Shown here piece by piece: positions 1-7,372 of a stretch of 64,000 bases of DNA. Both the position numbers and the translations under genes were made by a program. The stretch's first letter is position 1, and each line of letters begins with the position of its first letter. Source of the stretch: Deltaproteobacteria bacterium (GTDB lineage Bacteria; Desulfobacterota; Desulfuromonadia; Desulfuromonadales; Geopsychrobacteraceae). Below the pieces are notes generated by a model, which saw only the letters and a list, made by a program, of their open reading frames with translations, did not search any database and had not been told where the DNA came from. The stretch is taken from assembly GCA_024280335.1 (NCBI GenBank), contig JAJRQI010000049.1, positions 38,300 to 102,299 of the forward strand, written 5' to 3'.

Positions 1-1145
1 AGACCGGCGGCGGCCACCAGGGCATTATCCTGAATCCGCACCCCGTGATAGACCTCGTAGCGCTCCTTCAAGCCGCGCAGAATACTGACGGTCGCCTCAA
101 CATCCGGCGGCTCCACCAGCACCGGCTGGAAACGCCGCTCCAATGCCGGGTCCTTTTCCAGATATTGCCGATATTCGTCGAGGGTGGTCGCGCCGATGCA
201 GTGCAATTCACCGCGGGCGAGCATCGGCTTGAGGATATTTCCGGCATCGATTGCCCCCTCGCTCTTGCCGGTGCCGACAATGGTGTGCAGCTCATCGATA
301 AACAGCAGAATTCGGCCGTCACTTGCATGGATTTCTTTCAACACCGCTTTGAGCCGCTCTTCAAATTCACCGCGATATTTAGCCCCGGCCACCAGTGACC
401 CCATATCGAGCGAGTAGACGGTTTTGCCCTTCAAACCTTCGGGGACGTCGCCGCGCACGATCCGGTGCGCCAACCCCTCGACGATAGCGGTTTTGCCGAC
501 CCCCGGCTCGCCGATCAGGACTGGATTGTTTTTGGTTTTGCGCGACAGGATACGGATCACCCGGCGGATCTCTTCATCACGGCCGATGACTGGATCGAGC
601 TGGCCGTTTTTCACCGCTTCGACCAGATCGCGACCGAACTTTTCCAGCGCCTCGTAGGTCGCTTCCGGTTCCTGACTGGTAACCCGCTGATTGCCGCGGA
701 CCTGCGCCAAACCCTGCAGCAATTTATCACGATCAAGGTTCTGCTGATGCAACAAGCGCCCGACCGTAGTCCGCTCACCTTCAGCAACCGCGGCCAGTAA
801 CAGGTGCTCAACGCTGACGTACTCATCCTTGAGCTGTTTGGCTTCTTCACTAGCCTGCAACAGCAGCTTGCTCAAACGGCGGCTGGCGTACAGCTTGCCG
901 CTGTCGGCCCCCGGACCGCTGATCCGTGGGCGCGACTCCAGCTCTTTACGTAACCCTTCGCACAGGACCTCAACCGAAGCATCCAGCTTCGGCAGCAATC
1001 GTTGCGCCAACCCGTCCGGCTGTTCACAGAGCGCCAACAACAGATGCTCGCCATCGATCTCCGCATGGCCGAACTTAAGCGCCGTCGACTGTGCCGCCTG
1101 CAGGGCTTCCTGCACCTTTTGCGTGGTCCGGTTCAGATCGATCAT
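1..1145 (-). CDS. clpB: ATP-dependent disaggregase ClpB (N-terminal part, runs off window)
   Basis: About 381 codons are present, and the gene continues beyond the left edge. Residues 1-145 form the Clp N domain with its two helical repeats ([16 protein letters not shown], then [14 protein letters not shown]). The first AAA+ module follows, with Walker [11 protein letters not shown] near residue 205, Walker [10 protein letters not shown] and the pore loop [12 protein letters not shown]. ClpB is a hexameric disaggregase that works with DnaK/DnaJ/GrpE in the cytoplasm. The start is the ATG at 1145, preceded by a strong ribosome binding site (TAAGGAG). Two hsp20 genes lie just upstream on the same strand, so this is a heat-shock neighbourhood. 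No CIRCE element or sigma-32-like promoter was seen. The family call is certain. Only the second AAA+ domain cannot be checked. Confidence 0.97.
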   Translation of the reverse strand, partial: MIDLNRTTQKVQEALQAAQSTALKFGHAEIDGEHLLLALCEQPDGLAQRLLPKLDASVEVLCEGLRKELESRPRISGPGADSGKLYASRRLSKLLLQASEEAKQLKDEYVSVEHLLLAAVAEGERTTVGRLLHQQNLDRDKLLQGLAQVRGNQRVTSQEPEATYEALEKFGRDLVEAVKNGQLDPVIGRDEEIRRVIRILSRKTKNNPVLIGEPGVGKTAIVEGLAHRIVRGDVPEGLKGKTVYSLDMGSLVAGAKYRGEFEERLKAVLKEIHASDGRILLFIDELHTIVGTGKSEGAIDAGNILKPMLARGELHCIGATTLDEYRQYLEKDPALERRFQPVLVEPPDVEATVSILRGLKERYEVYHGVRIQDNALVAAAG

Positions 1146-1173
1146 TATTTGCTCCTTAGCCAAATCTGATGAG

Positions 1174-1202
1174 ATTATAGCGGTTATTCTCAGTAATGTC
1201 CG
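1174..1202 (-). promoter_or_regulatory. Candidate sigma-70 promoter of clpB
   Basis: On the minus strand a perfect TATAAT (1174-1179) lies 17 bp from CGGACA (1197-1202), a partial -35 match. It sits about 29 bp upstream of the clpB start codon. The call rests on motif matching only. Confidence 0.4.
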
Positions 1203-1246
1203 GTTAGATATTTGCAGTCAGAACAATCTACCAAATGACCACATAA

Positions 1247-1335
1247 ATCCCCCCTAACCCCCCTTTAGCAAAGGGGGGAATTGAGCACAATGTCCTTGCC
1301 TCCCCCTTTAGCAAAGGGGGATTGAGGGGGATTTG
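1247..1335. repeat. REP-like pair of C-run/G-run palindromes
   Basis: Two copies of a short palindrome (C5-6, TTTAGCAAA, G5-6) occur in tandem at about 1255-1280 and 1303-1322, with flanks AACCCCCC and ATTGAGGGGG. Each can fold into a hairpin. This is a common intergenic repeat type. No coding content was seen. Confidence 0.7.
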
Positions 1336-1410
1336 ATCAGTTTAAATCATCAGCTAGAACCAAACCGGACACCACTGATAATTATTCGCATCTTGCTGGT
1401 TATTTGCCGC

Positions 1411-1476
1411 GTCAGCTGCGTTGCCCATTGCCGCTGTATAGCTACGGCTATACAACGGAAAGTACACCTTGCTGAC
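1411..1476. repeat. Long imperfect inverted repeat between clpB and hsp20
   Basis: An outer pair GTCAGC (1411-1416)/GCTGAC (1471-1476) encloses an inner hairpin with arms TGTATAGC and GCTATACA, flanked by CCG/CGG. The structure is about 66 bp and has no reading frame of its own. It could be a REP/BIME-type element. The rest of 1203-1558 shows no gene. Confidence 0.5.
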
Positions 1477-1558
1477 ACGCTAAATCCCGGCGCAATCTTG
1501 CGAACTCTTATGAAATACAGGGTACTAGCGCCGTTCAGGTCATTCCGACTTCCCGCAG

Positions 1559-1589
1559 AAAAAAGGCCGGACCCATAACAGGCCCGGCC
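1559..1589 (-). terminator. Intrinsic terminator after the hsp20 operon
   Basis: On the minus strand a GC-rich hairpin (GGCCGGGCC / GGTCCGGCC) is followed by six T residues, ten bases past the stop codon of the downstream hsp20 gene. This is a textbook rho-independent terminator. Confidence 0.85.
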
Positions 1590-1598
1590 CCTTCTGCA

Positions 1599-1973
1599 TC
1601 AATGCAGCGTCTTGACCGCGATTTTTTTCGGCTTTGCCTCGGCCAGCTTCGGCAGCTTCAGCGTCAACACTCCATCTCGCAACTGTGCCTCACCGGCGTC
1701 TGCATCGATCCGGTCATGCAGCTTGAATTGCCGGTAGTAATGTTTCTCGGTACGTGCCTGCGGATCGGCAACGGCCCCTTCAAGGGTCAAAACCCCCTGA
1801 GAAACCTCGATCTGCAGATCCTGTTCAGCAACCCCCGGCAGGTCGATCAACAGTACCAGATCATCTGCGGTTTCATAAATATCGACCAGCGGCGTTGCAC
1901 GGCGGAGCGCCCGGGCCTGCGCCGCAACGCTGGATTTCTCCTTCGCTTGATTCATCATCTGCTTGTCGTTCAT
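1599..1973 (-). CDS. Hsp20/alpha-crystallin small heat-shock protein (second of tandem pair)
   Basis: The product is a 124-residue small heat-shock protein, an ATP-independent holdase that keeps unfolding proteins soluble for ClpB/DnaK. The alpha-crystallin domain spans about residues 26-118, with the conserved strand LPGVAEQDLQIEV and the family signature GVLTLKLPK near the C-terminus. The start ATG at 1973 has AGGAG seven bases upstream. It lies 54 bp downstream of the other hsp20 gene and ends just before a terminator, so the two form one transcript. The pair is diverged (about one-third identity by eye), which fits hetero-oligomers of unlike small Hsps rather than a fresh duplication. Confidence 0.93.
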   Translation of the reverse strand: MNDKQMMNQAKEKSSVAAQARALRRATPLVDIYETADDLVLLIDLPGVAEQDLQIEVSQGVLTLEGAVADPQARTEKHYYRQFKLHDRIDADAGEAQLRDGVLTLKLPKLAEAKPKKIAVKTLH

Positions 1974-2027
1974 GGTTCTACTCCTTTGTCTTGTCGCACC
2001 ATCTTTGCGGTTTAAAATTCGCTGAAG

Positions 2028-2456
2028 TCAGGCGGCCTTGATGCTGATCTTCTTCGGGATAGCCGAGGCCGCCTTCGGCAGGCTGATCCGCAGGATGCCG
2101 TTTTTGTACTCAGCGTTGACCTTGTCGCTGTCAACATCCATCGGCAGCAGCAGCGTCTGGCGGAACCCGCTGCGGTCACGCTCCTGACGATGCCAGGTGA
2201 CATCCTCGGCGGTTTCGCTGGCTGTCCGTTCGCCGGAAAGGGTCAGGCGGCGACCAAGTACACTGATCTCCAGCTTCTCGACATCGATCCCCGGCAGCGG
2301 CGTTTCGACGACAAAGTCTTCGTCGCCCTCACGCCAGTTGAGGCGATCCTCCTGCCGCACCGCACTGCGTACCGAGGGCAAGCCGCAGCCGCGAAAAATC
2401 TGGTCCATCTCACGCTGAAAACTCTCCATTTCGTTGATCATCTGCAATCCGAACAT
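2028..2456 (-). CDS. Hsp20/alpha-crystallin small heat-shock protein (first of tandem pair)
   Basis: The product is a 142-residue small heat-shock protein. It starts MFGLQMINEME at the ATG at 2456, which has a strong AAAGGAGGA site five bases upstream; a longer in-frame start lacks such a site. The alpha-crystallin domain covers about residues 37-142, with LPGIDVEKLEISVLG and NGILRISLPKA, and the C-terminus is short (ISIKAA). This is the first gene of a two-gene operon. A -24/-12 type sequence and a palindrome array lie upstream, next to a sigma-54 activator gene, so transcription by sigma-54 RNA polymerase is likely. That would be an unusual choice for a heat-shock gene. Confidence 0.93.
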   Translation of the reverse strand: MFGLQMINEMESFQREMDQIFRGCGLPSVRSAVRQEDRLNWREGDEDFVVETPLPGIDVEKLEISVLGRRLTLSGERTASETAEDVTWHRQERDRSGFRQTLLLPMDVDSDKVNAEYKNGILRISLPKAASAIPKKISIKAA

Positions 2457-2515
2457 GTCTTCCTCCTTTATTCTGGGTTGATGATTTACCTGTTCAGTTC
2501 GTAATGATCGATACT

Positions 2516-2530
2516 TCAAAGTCAGTGCCA
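2516..2530 (-). promoter_or_regulatory. Candidate sigma-54 (-24/-12) promoter of hsp20 operon
   Basis: The minus strand reads TGGCACT-GACT-TTGA with correct GG to -12 spacing. The -24 element is perfect. The -12 element has TTGA in place of TTGC, so the match is good but not ideal. The predicted start is near 2504, giving a leader of about 48 nt to the ATG at 2456. A sigma-54 activator gene lies 140 bp upstream. Confidence 0.6.
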
Positions 2531-2590
2531 AAAACAAAGGCTCAATATTTTCAGTAAGTTGAGAGGTATCAACGATTTAAAGCAGAGGGC

Positions 2591-2645
2591 TGCGACGTCG
2601 CAGAGTGTCGCAAAAGTGAGGGCGTGCGACAGGTGCGGCGTCGCA
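2591..2645. promoter_or_regulatory. Palindrome array, candidate enhancer (UAS) for the adjacent sigma-54 activator
   Basis: Three dyads share one half-site: TGCGACGTCGCA (2591-2602, perfect), TGTCGCA-N12-TGCGACA (2606-2631), and TGCGGCGTCGCA (2634-2645). They sit 60-130 bp upstream of the candidate -24/-12 promoter, where enhancer-binding proteins bind, and immediately downstream of an activator gene with a Fis-type HTH. Binding by that activator is inferred. Confidence 0.6.
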
Positions 2646-2669
2646 ATGAGAAACTTACAGAAATTGCAA

Positions 2670-4094
2670 TCAGGAAAGATCGTCGCGGGAGAGCTGCAAA
2701 CGTTGCAGGTGACGATAGAGGGTCGCCCGGTGGACTCCGAGCCGCCGCGCAGCAGCAGAGAGATTACCTTCGGCTGCAAGATAGGCAGCGCGGATCATCG
2801 CTTCGGTCAACTCAGCGCGCCGGCCGAGCATCCGCGGTGCCACATCCAGATCGGCGGTGTGGGCGCTTTCCGCGCCCTGGCCGAGCGGAGCAGCAACGGC
2901 GACCGGCAGGTTTTGCGGATTATCGCCACTGGGCACGGCAGTCGGCGAAACAAACTGCTGCCGCTCACGAACCCATTCAGTAAAGGCCCGGGCGCCGATC
3001 GCCTCGGTTTCGGCCTCAACCACCACCCTCTCCAGCACGTTGCGCAGCTCGCGGACATTGCCCGGCCAAAGATAGGCCTGCAGCAGCCGCAACGCCCCGC
3101 TGGTCAGGCGCTGCACCCCTTTTTTATATTTAGCGTTGAACTGCTGCAGAAACTGCTCGGCGAGCAGCGGGATATCCTCTGCGCGCTCACGCAACGACGG
3201 CAGATGGATCCGCAACACCGCCAGCCGATGATACAGGTCAGCGCGGAAACGTTTCTCGGCGACCGCCTGCTCTAGCGGCACATTGGTGGCACCGACCACG
3301 CGCACGTCAACTTGCCGGCTGCGCTCGCCACCGACCCGCTGCACCCGACCATCCTCCAGAACCCGCAACAGCTTGCTCTGAATATGCAACGGCATGTCGC
3401 CGATCTCATCCAGAAACAGCGTGCCGCCGTCGGCCCGCTCAAAATAGCCACGATGCTCCCGCACCGCACCGGTAAAGGCGCCGCGCTCGTGGCCGAACAG
3501 TTCCGATTCGAGCAATTGTTCGCTGAGCGCAGTACAGTTCAACTCGGCAAACGTTTTATCGTGTCGGGCACTCTCTGCATGCAACGCCTGAGCGACCAAC
3601 TCTTTGCCGGCGCCGGTTTCACCGGTGATAATCACCGCGGCATCCGAAGCCCCGTAGAGACGTATCTTGCGAAACACCTCATGCATCGCCGGACTGCTGC
3701 CGATCAGGTTGCGAAATCCGGTCTCCAGCCGGCTGGCGATGGTTTCACCGCGGAAATTGATCCGCACCAGCTGGCCCTGATAATCCTCGGTCAACCCGGC
3801 GAACTGGATATCTGCCAACTGTTCCGGTTGATCGGTCGCCAGCCGCACCTTAACGTCATGCAGGTCCAAACCCTGCTCAAGAACCTCGTCGGCCAGCTCT
3901 TCCAGGGGTGGTACCGCCTGGGGGAAAAGGGCGAGGGGGGAGCGGCCGCGGAGCTGCTCGGCCGGAATCCGCATCCAGCGCAGCAGCCGCTCCGAGAGGT
4001 GCTGCAGCTGCCAACTGGCCTGGCCGCGCCGGACCATCAGCAGATCAGGGGAAATTGCCGGAAGATGTTCAGAATTGATCGGTTCTAGCGTCAT
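2670..4094 (-). CDS. Sigma-54 dependent transcriptional activator with N-terminal PAS-like sensor
   Basis: The 474-residue product is an enhancer-binding protein. Residues 15-130 look like a PAS-type sensor rather than a phosphorylation receiver. The AAA+ domain (about 140-375) has Walker A GETGAGKE, the sigma-54 contact loop GAFTGA, and Walker B LFLDEIGD. The C-terminal Fis-type HTH (about 430-470) includes NLSAAARRLGVHRATLYRHL. It follows a PilZ gene by 18 bp and lies just upstream of the hsp20 operon. Its likely target is the hsp20 promoter through the palindrome array at 2591-2645. The start at 4094 has only a weak ribosome site, which suggests coupling to the PilZ gene. The signal sensed by the PAS-like region is unknown. 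Confidence 0.9.
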   Translation of the reverse strand: MTLEPINSEHLPAISPDLLMVRRGQASWQLQHLSERLLRWMRIPAEQLRGRSPLALFPQAVPPLEELADEVLEQGLDLHDVKVRLATDQPEQLADIQFAGLTEDYQGQLVRINFRGETIASRLETGFRNLIGSSPAMHEVFRKIRLYGASDAAVIITGETGAGKELVAQALHAESARHDKTFAELNCTALSEQLLESELFGHERGAFTGAVREHRGYFERADGGTLFLDEIGDMPLHIQSKLLRVLEDGRVQRVGGERSRQVDVRVVGATNVPLEQAVAEKRFRADLYHRLAVLRIHLPSLRERAEDIPLLAEQFLQQFNAKYKKGVQRLTSGALRLLQAYLWPGNVRELRNVLERVVVEAETEAIGARAFTEWVRERQQFVSPTAVPSGDNPQNLPVAVAAPLGQGAESAHTADLDVAPRMLGRRAELTEAMIRAAYLAAEGNLSAAARRLGVHRATLYRHLQRLQLSRDDLS

Positions 4095-4112
4095 ATTTAA
4101 GACAGGGGGAGC

Positions 4113-4448
4113 TCAGCGATGGAGCGCTGCTAGAAATTGTTTATAATCGTCCTCGCCGGACTCGATTTTAAGCAGACGGACTCCCATGCCACCCTTGCTG
4201 GCAACCCGGATCAGTTGCGGCGGAACCTTCTTGGCCCAATGAACCCGGCCTCGAGCGATTACGCACTTCTCATCGGGCAGAGAAATTTCCAGCACCAGCA
4301 AGGTCCCGGGCTTTTCCGGCTGGCCAGTGATTATAAACAGGCCCATATCGGAAATATCTTCAGTAAAAGCAATCCGCTTCGGGTAGTCAATCCCAAATCT
4401 GATTTTCAAGCGCTTTCTTTTACGCTTGATGTCCCGCTTTTCACTCAT
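4113..4448 (-). CDS. PilZ-domain protein (c-di-GMP binding type)
   Basis: The 111-residue protein is almost entirely one PilZ domain. The N-terminal basic RKRKRLKIRF stretch supplies the RxxxR motif. DISDMGLFI matches the (D/N)xSxxG motif, and GMGVRLL ends the barrel. Such proteins bind cyclic di-GMP and act as adaptors. I chose the ATG at 4448 because GGGGAG precedes it closely; an in-frame TTG at 4466 has no such site. It lies 18 bp upstream of the sigma-54 activator gene in the same direction, so c-di-GMP sensing and activation of that regulon may be linked, though this is inference. Confidence 0.85.
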   Translation of the reverse strand: MSEKRDIKRKRKRLKIRFGIDYPKRIAFTEDISDMGLFIITGQPEKPGTLLVLEISLPDEKCVIARGRVHWAKKVPPQLIRVASKGGMGVRLLKIESGEDDYKQFLAALHR

Positions 4449-4547
4449 CGCTCCCCACTGACACAAGTAATTTGCAACCTCCTAGAATCTTAACAGGTTC
4501 AAGAAAAAAATAAACAAAATCTCATCCAGGGGGATTTCAGCGGGGAA

Positions 4548-5018
4548 CTAATTCACAACTTTCCAGTTGCCGTCGACCTCACGACAGGCGGTTCCGTAAG
4601 CGCGACTTTCCTCACCGCCGATAACGACCGTCTGCAGATATTCACGGCAATATTCATTCTGTGCGGTCCGGTAGGTTTTTATCGGGGTCAGGGTTCCGGA
4701 ATGGCCGGTGTCGGGATTGACCCAGTCGCTGCTCTCCTGCGTGCGGTAGCGCTCCAGACCGTTCTGGGTACTCTGCTGCATTGCCAGCTTGTCAGCTTGA
4801 TCCAGTGAGCGACCGATCTCTTGTCCAAACATGGCCCCGGCCAGGGTGCCGATCGCGACCGCAGCCAATCGGCCATGGCCGTGACCGAACTGAGCCCCCA
4901 ACAGTGCTCCGGTCCCTGCACCGAGCAGGGCACCGGTCTGCTGTTTCGGACCGGTCGCGGGCGCACATCCCGCCAAAAGAAAGGTTGCCAGTAAGCTCCA
5001 GACACAGACTTTTTTCAT
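4548..5018 (-). CDS. Glycine-zipper outer-membrane lipoprotein (17-kDa surface antigen-like)
   Basis: The 156-residue precursor has a lipoprotein signal (LLAGC, lipidated Cys about residue 18). A glycine-zipper two-helix segment covers residues 30-68 (GALLGAGTGALLGAQFGHG, then GTLAGAMFGQEIG). The C-terminal part carries the surface-antigen motif YCREY...AYGTACREVDGNW with two Cys. Family members sit in the outer membrane and respond to envelope stress. The start ATG at 5018 has GGAGA six bases upstream. Upstream lies a promoter (5079-5107) of the same class as those of the divergent ECF sigma factor, so the gene is probably part of that regulon. Confidence 0.88.
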   Translation of the reverse strand: MKKVCVWSLLATFLLAGCAPATGPKQQTGALLGAGTGALLGAQFGHGHGRLAAVAIGTLAGAMFGQEIGRSLDQADKLAMQQSTQNGLERYRTQESSDWVNPDTGHSGTLTPIKTYRTAQNEYCREYLQTVVIGGEESRAYGTACREVDGNWKVVN

Positions 5019-5078
5019 TTTTATCTCCCATGGATAAAGGTAAAATTGATCGTGGGTTGAACGACTCTTGATGTTCTA

Positions 5079-5107
5079 TCTGACGACCGGGAGCGGAAAA
5101 GGTTTAC
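5079..5107 (-). promoter_or_regulatory. ECF-type promoter of the glycine-zipper lipoprotein gene
   Basis: The minus strand reads GTAAACC (5101-5107), a 15-bp spacer, then CGTCAGA (5079-5085). The -35 and spacing are identical to the promoters at 5167-5195 and 7373-7401. The -35 region with its flank forms an inverted repeat with the divergent promoter (GCGGAAA/GGTTTAC arms). Confidence 0.75.
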
Positions 5108-5166
5108 AAAAAAACATCCGGCGGCGTATTTAATCCTGAAATTACTGGAAAAATTTCATGCTGGCG

Positions 5167-5195
5167 GTAAACCTTTCCGCGGATCGTACGTCTAA
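5167..5195 (+). promoter_or_regulatory. ECF-type autoregulatory promoter of the sigma factor operon
   Basis: GTAAACC (5167-5173), 15-bp spacer, CGTCTAA (5189-5195). A copy with the same -35, spacing and -10 lies at 7373, and a divergent one at 5079-5107. The predicted leader is about 105 nt. ECF sigma factors usually drive their own operon. Confidence 0.78.
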
Positions 5196-5306
5196 ACGAT
5201 ACATAGCTGAGAATCTGGTTTTGGGGGAAGAATCATTTTCAGACAAACAGTCGTGGGTTCTACTGTATCCATTGACGAATCAAGCTGACGCGGATACGCT
5301 CACAGG

Positions 5307-5888
5307 ATGGATGCAGCAACGGAAAAAATAGTTCTGGCCCGGATTCGAGATGGAGATGAGGCCAGCTTTGAAGTCCTGGTCAGGGCGCATTCCGCCAAAA
5401 TTATCAGTCTGGCCTGGCGACTGGTCGGCAACCGGGAAGATGCTGAGGATATTGCCCAGGAGGCTTTTATCCGGCTGCACCGCAACCTCGCTTCTTTTCG
5501 TGGCGACAGCAGCGTATCGACCTGGCTGTATCGAACCGTGACCCGTCTGACCATCGACTATCAGCGGCGGCAGAAACTTAAGCAGAAGATCTTCTTTTTT
5601 CGTCGCAGCAACGCGGAGCATGATCCCTACGAACTGGCCGCAGACCCGGCGGCCTCACCTGGGGATCAGTATCTGGCCGGAGAAGCCGGACGCCGCCTGG
5701 CCGCTGCCATGGGCAAACTTTCCGCGCGGCAGCGAGCGGTCTTCACCCTGCGTCACCATGAAGAGCTGCCGCTCAAGGAGATTGCCGCTGTGTTGCAACT
5801 CGAAGAAGGAACGGTCAAGGCCCATCTCCACCGCGCCGTGCATATTTTGCGTAAAGAACTGAAAGATCTGCAAGGGGGTCTAACATGA
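5307..5888 (+). CDS. ECF-type RNA polymerase sigma factor
   Basis: The 193-residue protein has sigma region 2 (about 20-90) with DAEDIAQEAFIRLHR and STWLYRTVTRLTIDYQRR. After a linker, region 4 (about 130-180) follows with LSARQRAVFTLRHHEELPL and the HTH EIAAVLQLEEGTVKAHLHRA. Such factors redirect RNA polymerase to stress promoters. The stop overlaps the next gene's start (ATGA at 5885-5888), and that gene encodes a zinc-finger anti-sigma factor, so the pair forms a standard module. The ribosome site is weak. The upstream promoter matches two others nearby, giving a visible regulon. Confidence 0.95.
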   Translation: MDAATEKIVLARIRDGDEASFEVLVRAHSAKIISLAWRLVGNREDAEDIAQEAFIRLHRNLASFRGDSSVSTWLYRTVTRLTIDYQRRQKLKQKIFFFRRSNAEHDPYELAADPAASPGDQYLAGEAGRRLAAAMGKLSARQRAVFTLRHHEELPLKEIAAVLQLEEGTVKAHLHRAVHILRKELKDLQGGLT

Positions 5889-6355
5889 TCAATCAAGAGC
5901 AGATATGCTCCTGCCGACCACAGCAGTTGCTCCTTTATCACTATGACGAACTGGATACAGCCGGTCGCCGGCAAGTCGAACAACACCTGCAGAGCTGTAC
6001 CGCCTGTCGCGCGGAACTGTCCGAGCTGCAAAGTTTGCTGACGGCGCTGCCGACAGCAGCGCCGAAACTTTCATCCGCCGAGCTGGACCGCTTCAGTGCC
6101 CGCGTCATGGAGCAGGTCCAGCCGCGCCGCAGTCGGTTTACCCGGCCCGCATTAGGCTGGGCACTGGCAGGGGGCGCCGCACTGCTGATCACCCTGAACC
6201 TGCCCCAGTTGCTTCCGACCTCTGCTCCGTTGCCAGCCAAGTTGCCGGTGGTCATGACTGCCGATCAAGATGTGCTGCTCAATCTGGAGCTGCTACAGAC
6301 CCTGGAACTGCTGGAGGATTTTGAACTGCTCCAACAGCTTGAGCCTCTGGGATGA
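5885..6355 (+). CDS. Zinc-finger anti-sigma factor (membrane anchored)
   Basis: The 156-residue protein has an N-terminal zf-HC2 anti-sigma domain with the HxxxCxxC site in EQHLQSCTACRAEL (His34, Cys38, Cys41). It has one membrane segment at about residues 89-108 (LGWALAGGAALLITLNL) and a short exported tail. It would hold the ECF factor at the inner membrane until a signal arrives. The extreme C-terminus is a Leu/Glu-rich amphipathic stretch (LELLQTLELLEDFELLQQL). A related stretch ends the next gene product, suggesting that the two tails interact. Translation is coupled to the sigma gene by an ATGA overlap. Confidence 0.9.
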   Translation: MINQEQICSCRPQQLLLYHYDELDTAGRRQVEQHLQSCTACRAELSELQSLLTALPTAAPKLSSAELDRFSARVMEQVQPRRSRFTRPALGWALAGGAALLITLNLPQLLPTSAPLPAKLPVVMTADQDVLLNLELLQTLELLEDFELLQQLEPLG

Positions 6356-6359
6356 GCGC

Positions 6360-6581
6360 ATGAAAAAACTGTTATTGCTGTTATTGCTGTTATTGCTGAC
6401 AGGCTTCTCGCTGCTGCCTGCACAGCTGCTTGCCGAAGAACAAACCGGCAGCGAGCCCCCCCGGGCCGAAGTTACTGTCAGTGTCGAGGATCAGAAGGTC
6501 ATCGAATTGCTGGAACTTTTGCAGATGATGGAACTGCTGCAGGATTTTCAGGTGATGACCCTTGCGGAGGAAAAGAAATGA
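6360..6581 (+). CDS. Small secreted/anchored Leu-rich peptide of the ECF operon
   Basis: This 73-residue product starts at the ATG at 6360, four bases after the anti-sigma stop. It has a very hydrophobic leader (MKK followed by ten Leu) with a likely cleavage after LLAEE or retention as an anchor, then an acidic linker. It ends in LELLQMMELLQDFQVM, which closely resembles the anti-sigma C-terminus. I recognise no family. By position and shared tail it is likely a periplasmic partner of the anti-sigma factor. Its stop overlaps the next start (ATGA at 6578-6581). Confidence 0.75.
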   Translation: MKKLLLLLLLLLLTGFSLLPAQLLAEEQTGSEPPRAEVTVSVEDQKVIELLELLQMMELLQDFQVMTLAEEKK

Positions 6582-7096
6582 AAGTTATGCGGATAATAGG
6601 TGTCGCGGTACTGCTGCTGCTGGCGGTCAATGCGCTTGCGGAAGAGACTGTCGCGCCAGGGGGAACGCCCGGAGCAACGGTTGCCCTGCCGGCAGAATCG
6701 GCGGCGCTGCAACGCTGGCAACAGCTTTCTCTTGAACAGCAGCAGGCGCTGCGCGAGCGCTATCAGCAGTATCAGCAGTTGCCCGCAGAAAATAAACAGC
6801 AACTGAAACAGAACCTGCAACGCTTCAAAGCGATGGAACCGGGGCAGCAGCAACGTATCCAGCAACGCTTCAAACAATGGCAAGGCTTGTCGCCGGAACG
6901 TCGTGATCAGCTGCGGCAGACGTTTCAGCGTTTCAACCAGTTACCGAAGGAGCAGCAGCAACAGTTGCGCCAGGAGCTGCATCAACTTAAACAACTGCCG
7001 GCAAAAGAACGCACCCAACGTCAACAGCAGTTGCGGCATAATTACTTCGGCCCCAACCGGGGTCCACGTCAACCGATGCATCGCCGCGCCCATTAG
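6578..7096 (+). CDS. DUF3106 Gln-rich periplasmic protein
   Basis: The 172-residue precursor has a signal peptide (residues 1-22, ending ALAEE). A highly repetitive Gln/Arg/Leu helix-forming region follows, with recurring units of the type W/F-x-x-L-x-P-E-x-R/Q-Q (QQLSLEQQQALRERY, MEPGQQQRIQQRF, LSPERRDQLRQTF, LPKEQQQQLRQEL). This is typical of DUF3106, often found behind ECF sigma/anti-sigma pairs, and reminiscent of the periplasmic metal/stress sensor repeats of the CpxP/CnrX type. A sensor or modulator role for the upstream anti-sigma factor is inferred. It is the last gene of the operon. Confidence 0.82.
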   Translation: MKVMRIIGVAVLLLLAVNALAEETVAPGGTPGATVALPAESAALQRWQQLSLEQQQALRERYQQYQQLPAENKQQLKQNLQRFKAMEPGQQQRIQQRFKQWQGLSPERRDQLRQTFQRFNQLPKEQQQQLRQELHQLKQLPAKERTQRQQQLRHNYFGPNRGPRQPMHRRAH

Positions 7097-7130
7097 CACC
7101 ACTGATGTTATCAAGCTTGTCCCTCCACAC

Positions 7131-7170
7131 GCCCCGGCTCCCGCCGGGGCGTCGCTATTTGAGCGACTTT
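7131..7170 (+). terminator. Terminator-like double hairpin after the ECF operon
   Basis: GCCCCGGC-TCCC-GCCGGGGC (7131-7150) is followed directly by a second hairpin GTCGCT/AGCGAC and then TTTAAAG. The T-run is short, so termination strength is uncertain. Confidence 0.6.
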
Positions 7171-7222
7171 AAAGTCAACGTACTATTCAGCCGGATAGTC
7201 TCGGGATCCCAATTCAAGGGTG

Positions 7223-7318
7223 CCTGACGCCAGGATGGCGTCAGCAAGTCGCAAGGAGGGGTTCATGCGGTCCTTGAGTGGGCAGCGCGAGGCCATTTAC
7301 CGAGGTGCTGCAAGTTAC
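7223..7318. repeat. Intergenic hairpin plus copy of a dispersed repeat
   Basis: A perfect hairpin CTGACGCC/GGCGTCAG lies at about 7222-7242. At 7288-7318 is a sequence beginning CGAGGCCATTTACCGAGG that matches 51648-51677 at most positions. No reading frame is visible in 7151-7372. Confidence 0.5.
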
Positions 7319-7372
7319 CAGTCAACCATATCCAGACCCGAAAAACTTTTTTTCAAAAATTGAAACTTTTTT

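Noticed and set aside
1..850. Several plus-strand frames across the left edge
   Set aside because: They are shadow frames of the GC-rich clpB gene on the minus strand; the minus frame shows ClpB domains and runs off the window edge.
1333..1578. An 81-codon plus-strand frame between clpB and hsp20
   Set aside because: It lies across the nested inverted repeat and terminator, has no ribosome site and no domain.
2559..4088. Two plus-strand frames of over 230 codons opposite the sigma-54 activator
   Set aside because: They are antisense to a complete AAA+ activator and contain no recognisable domain or ribosome site.
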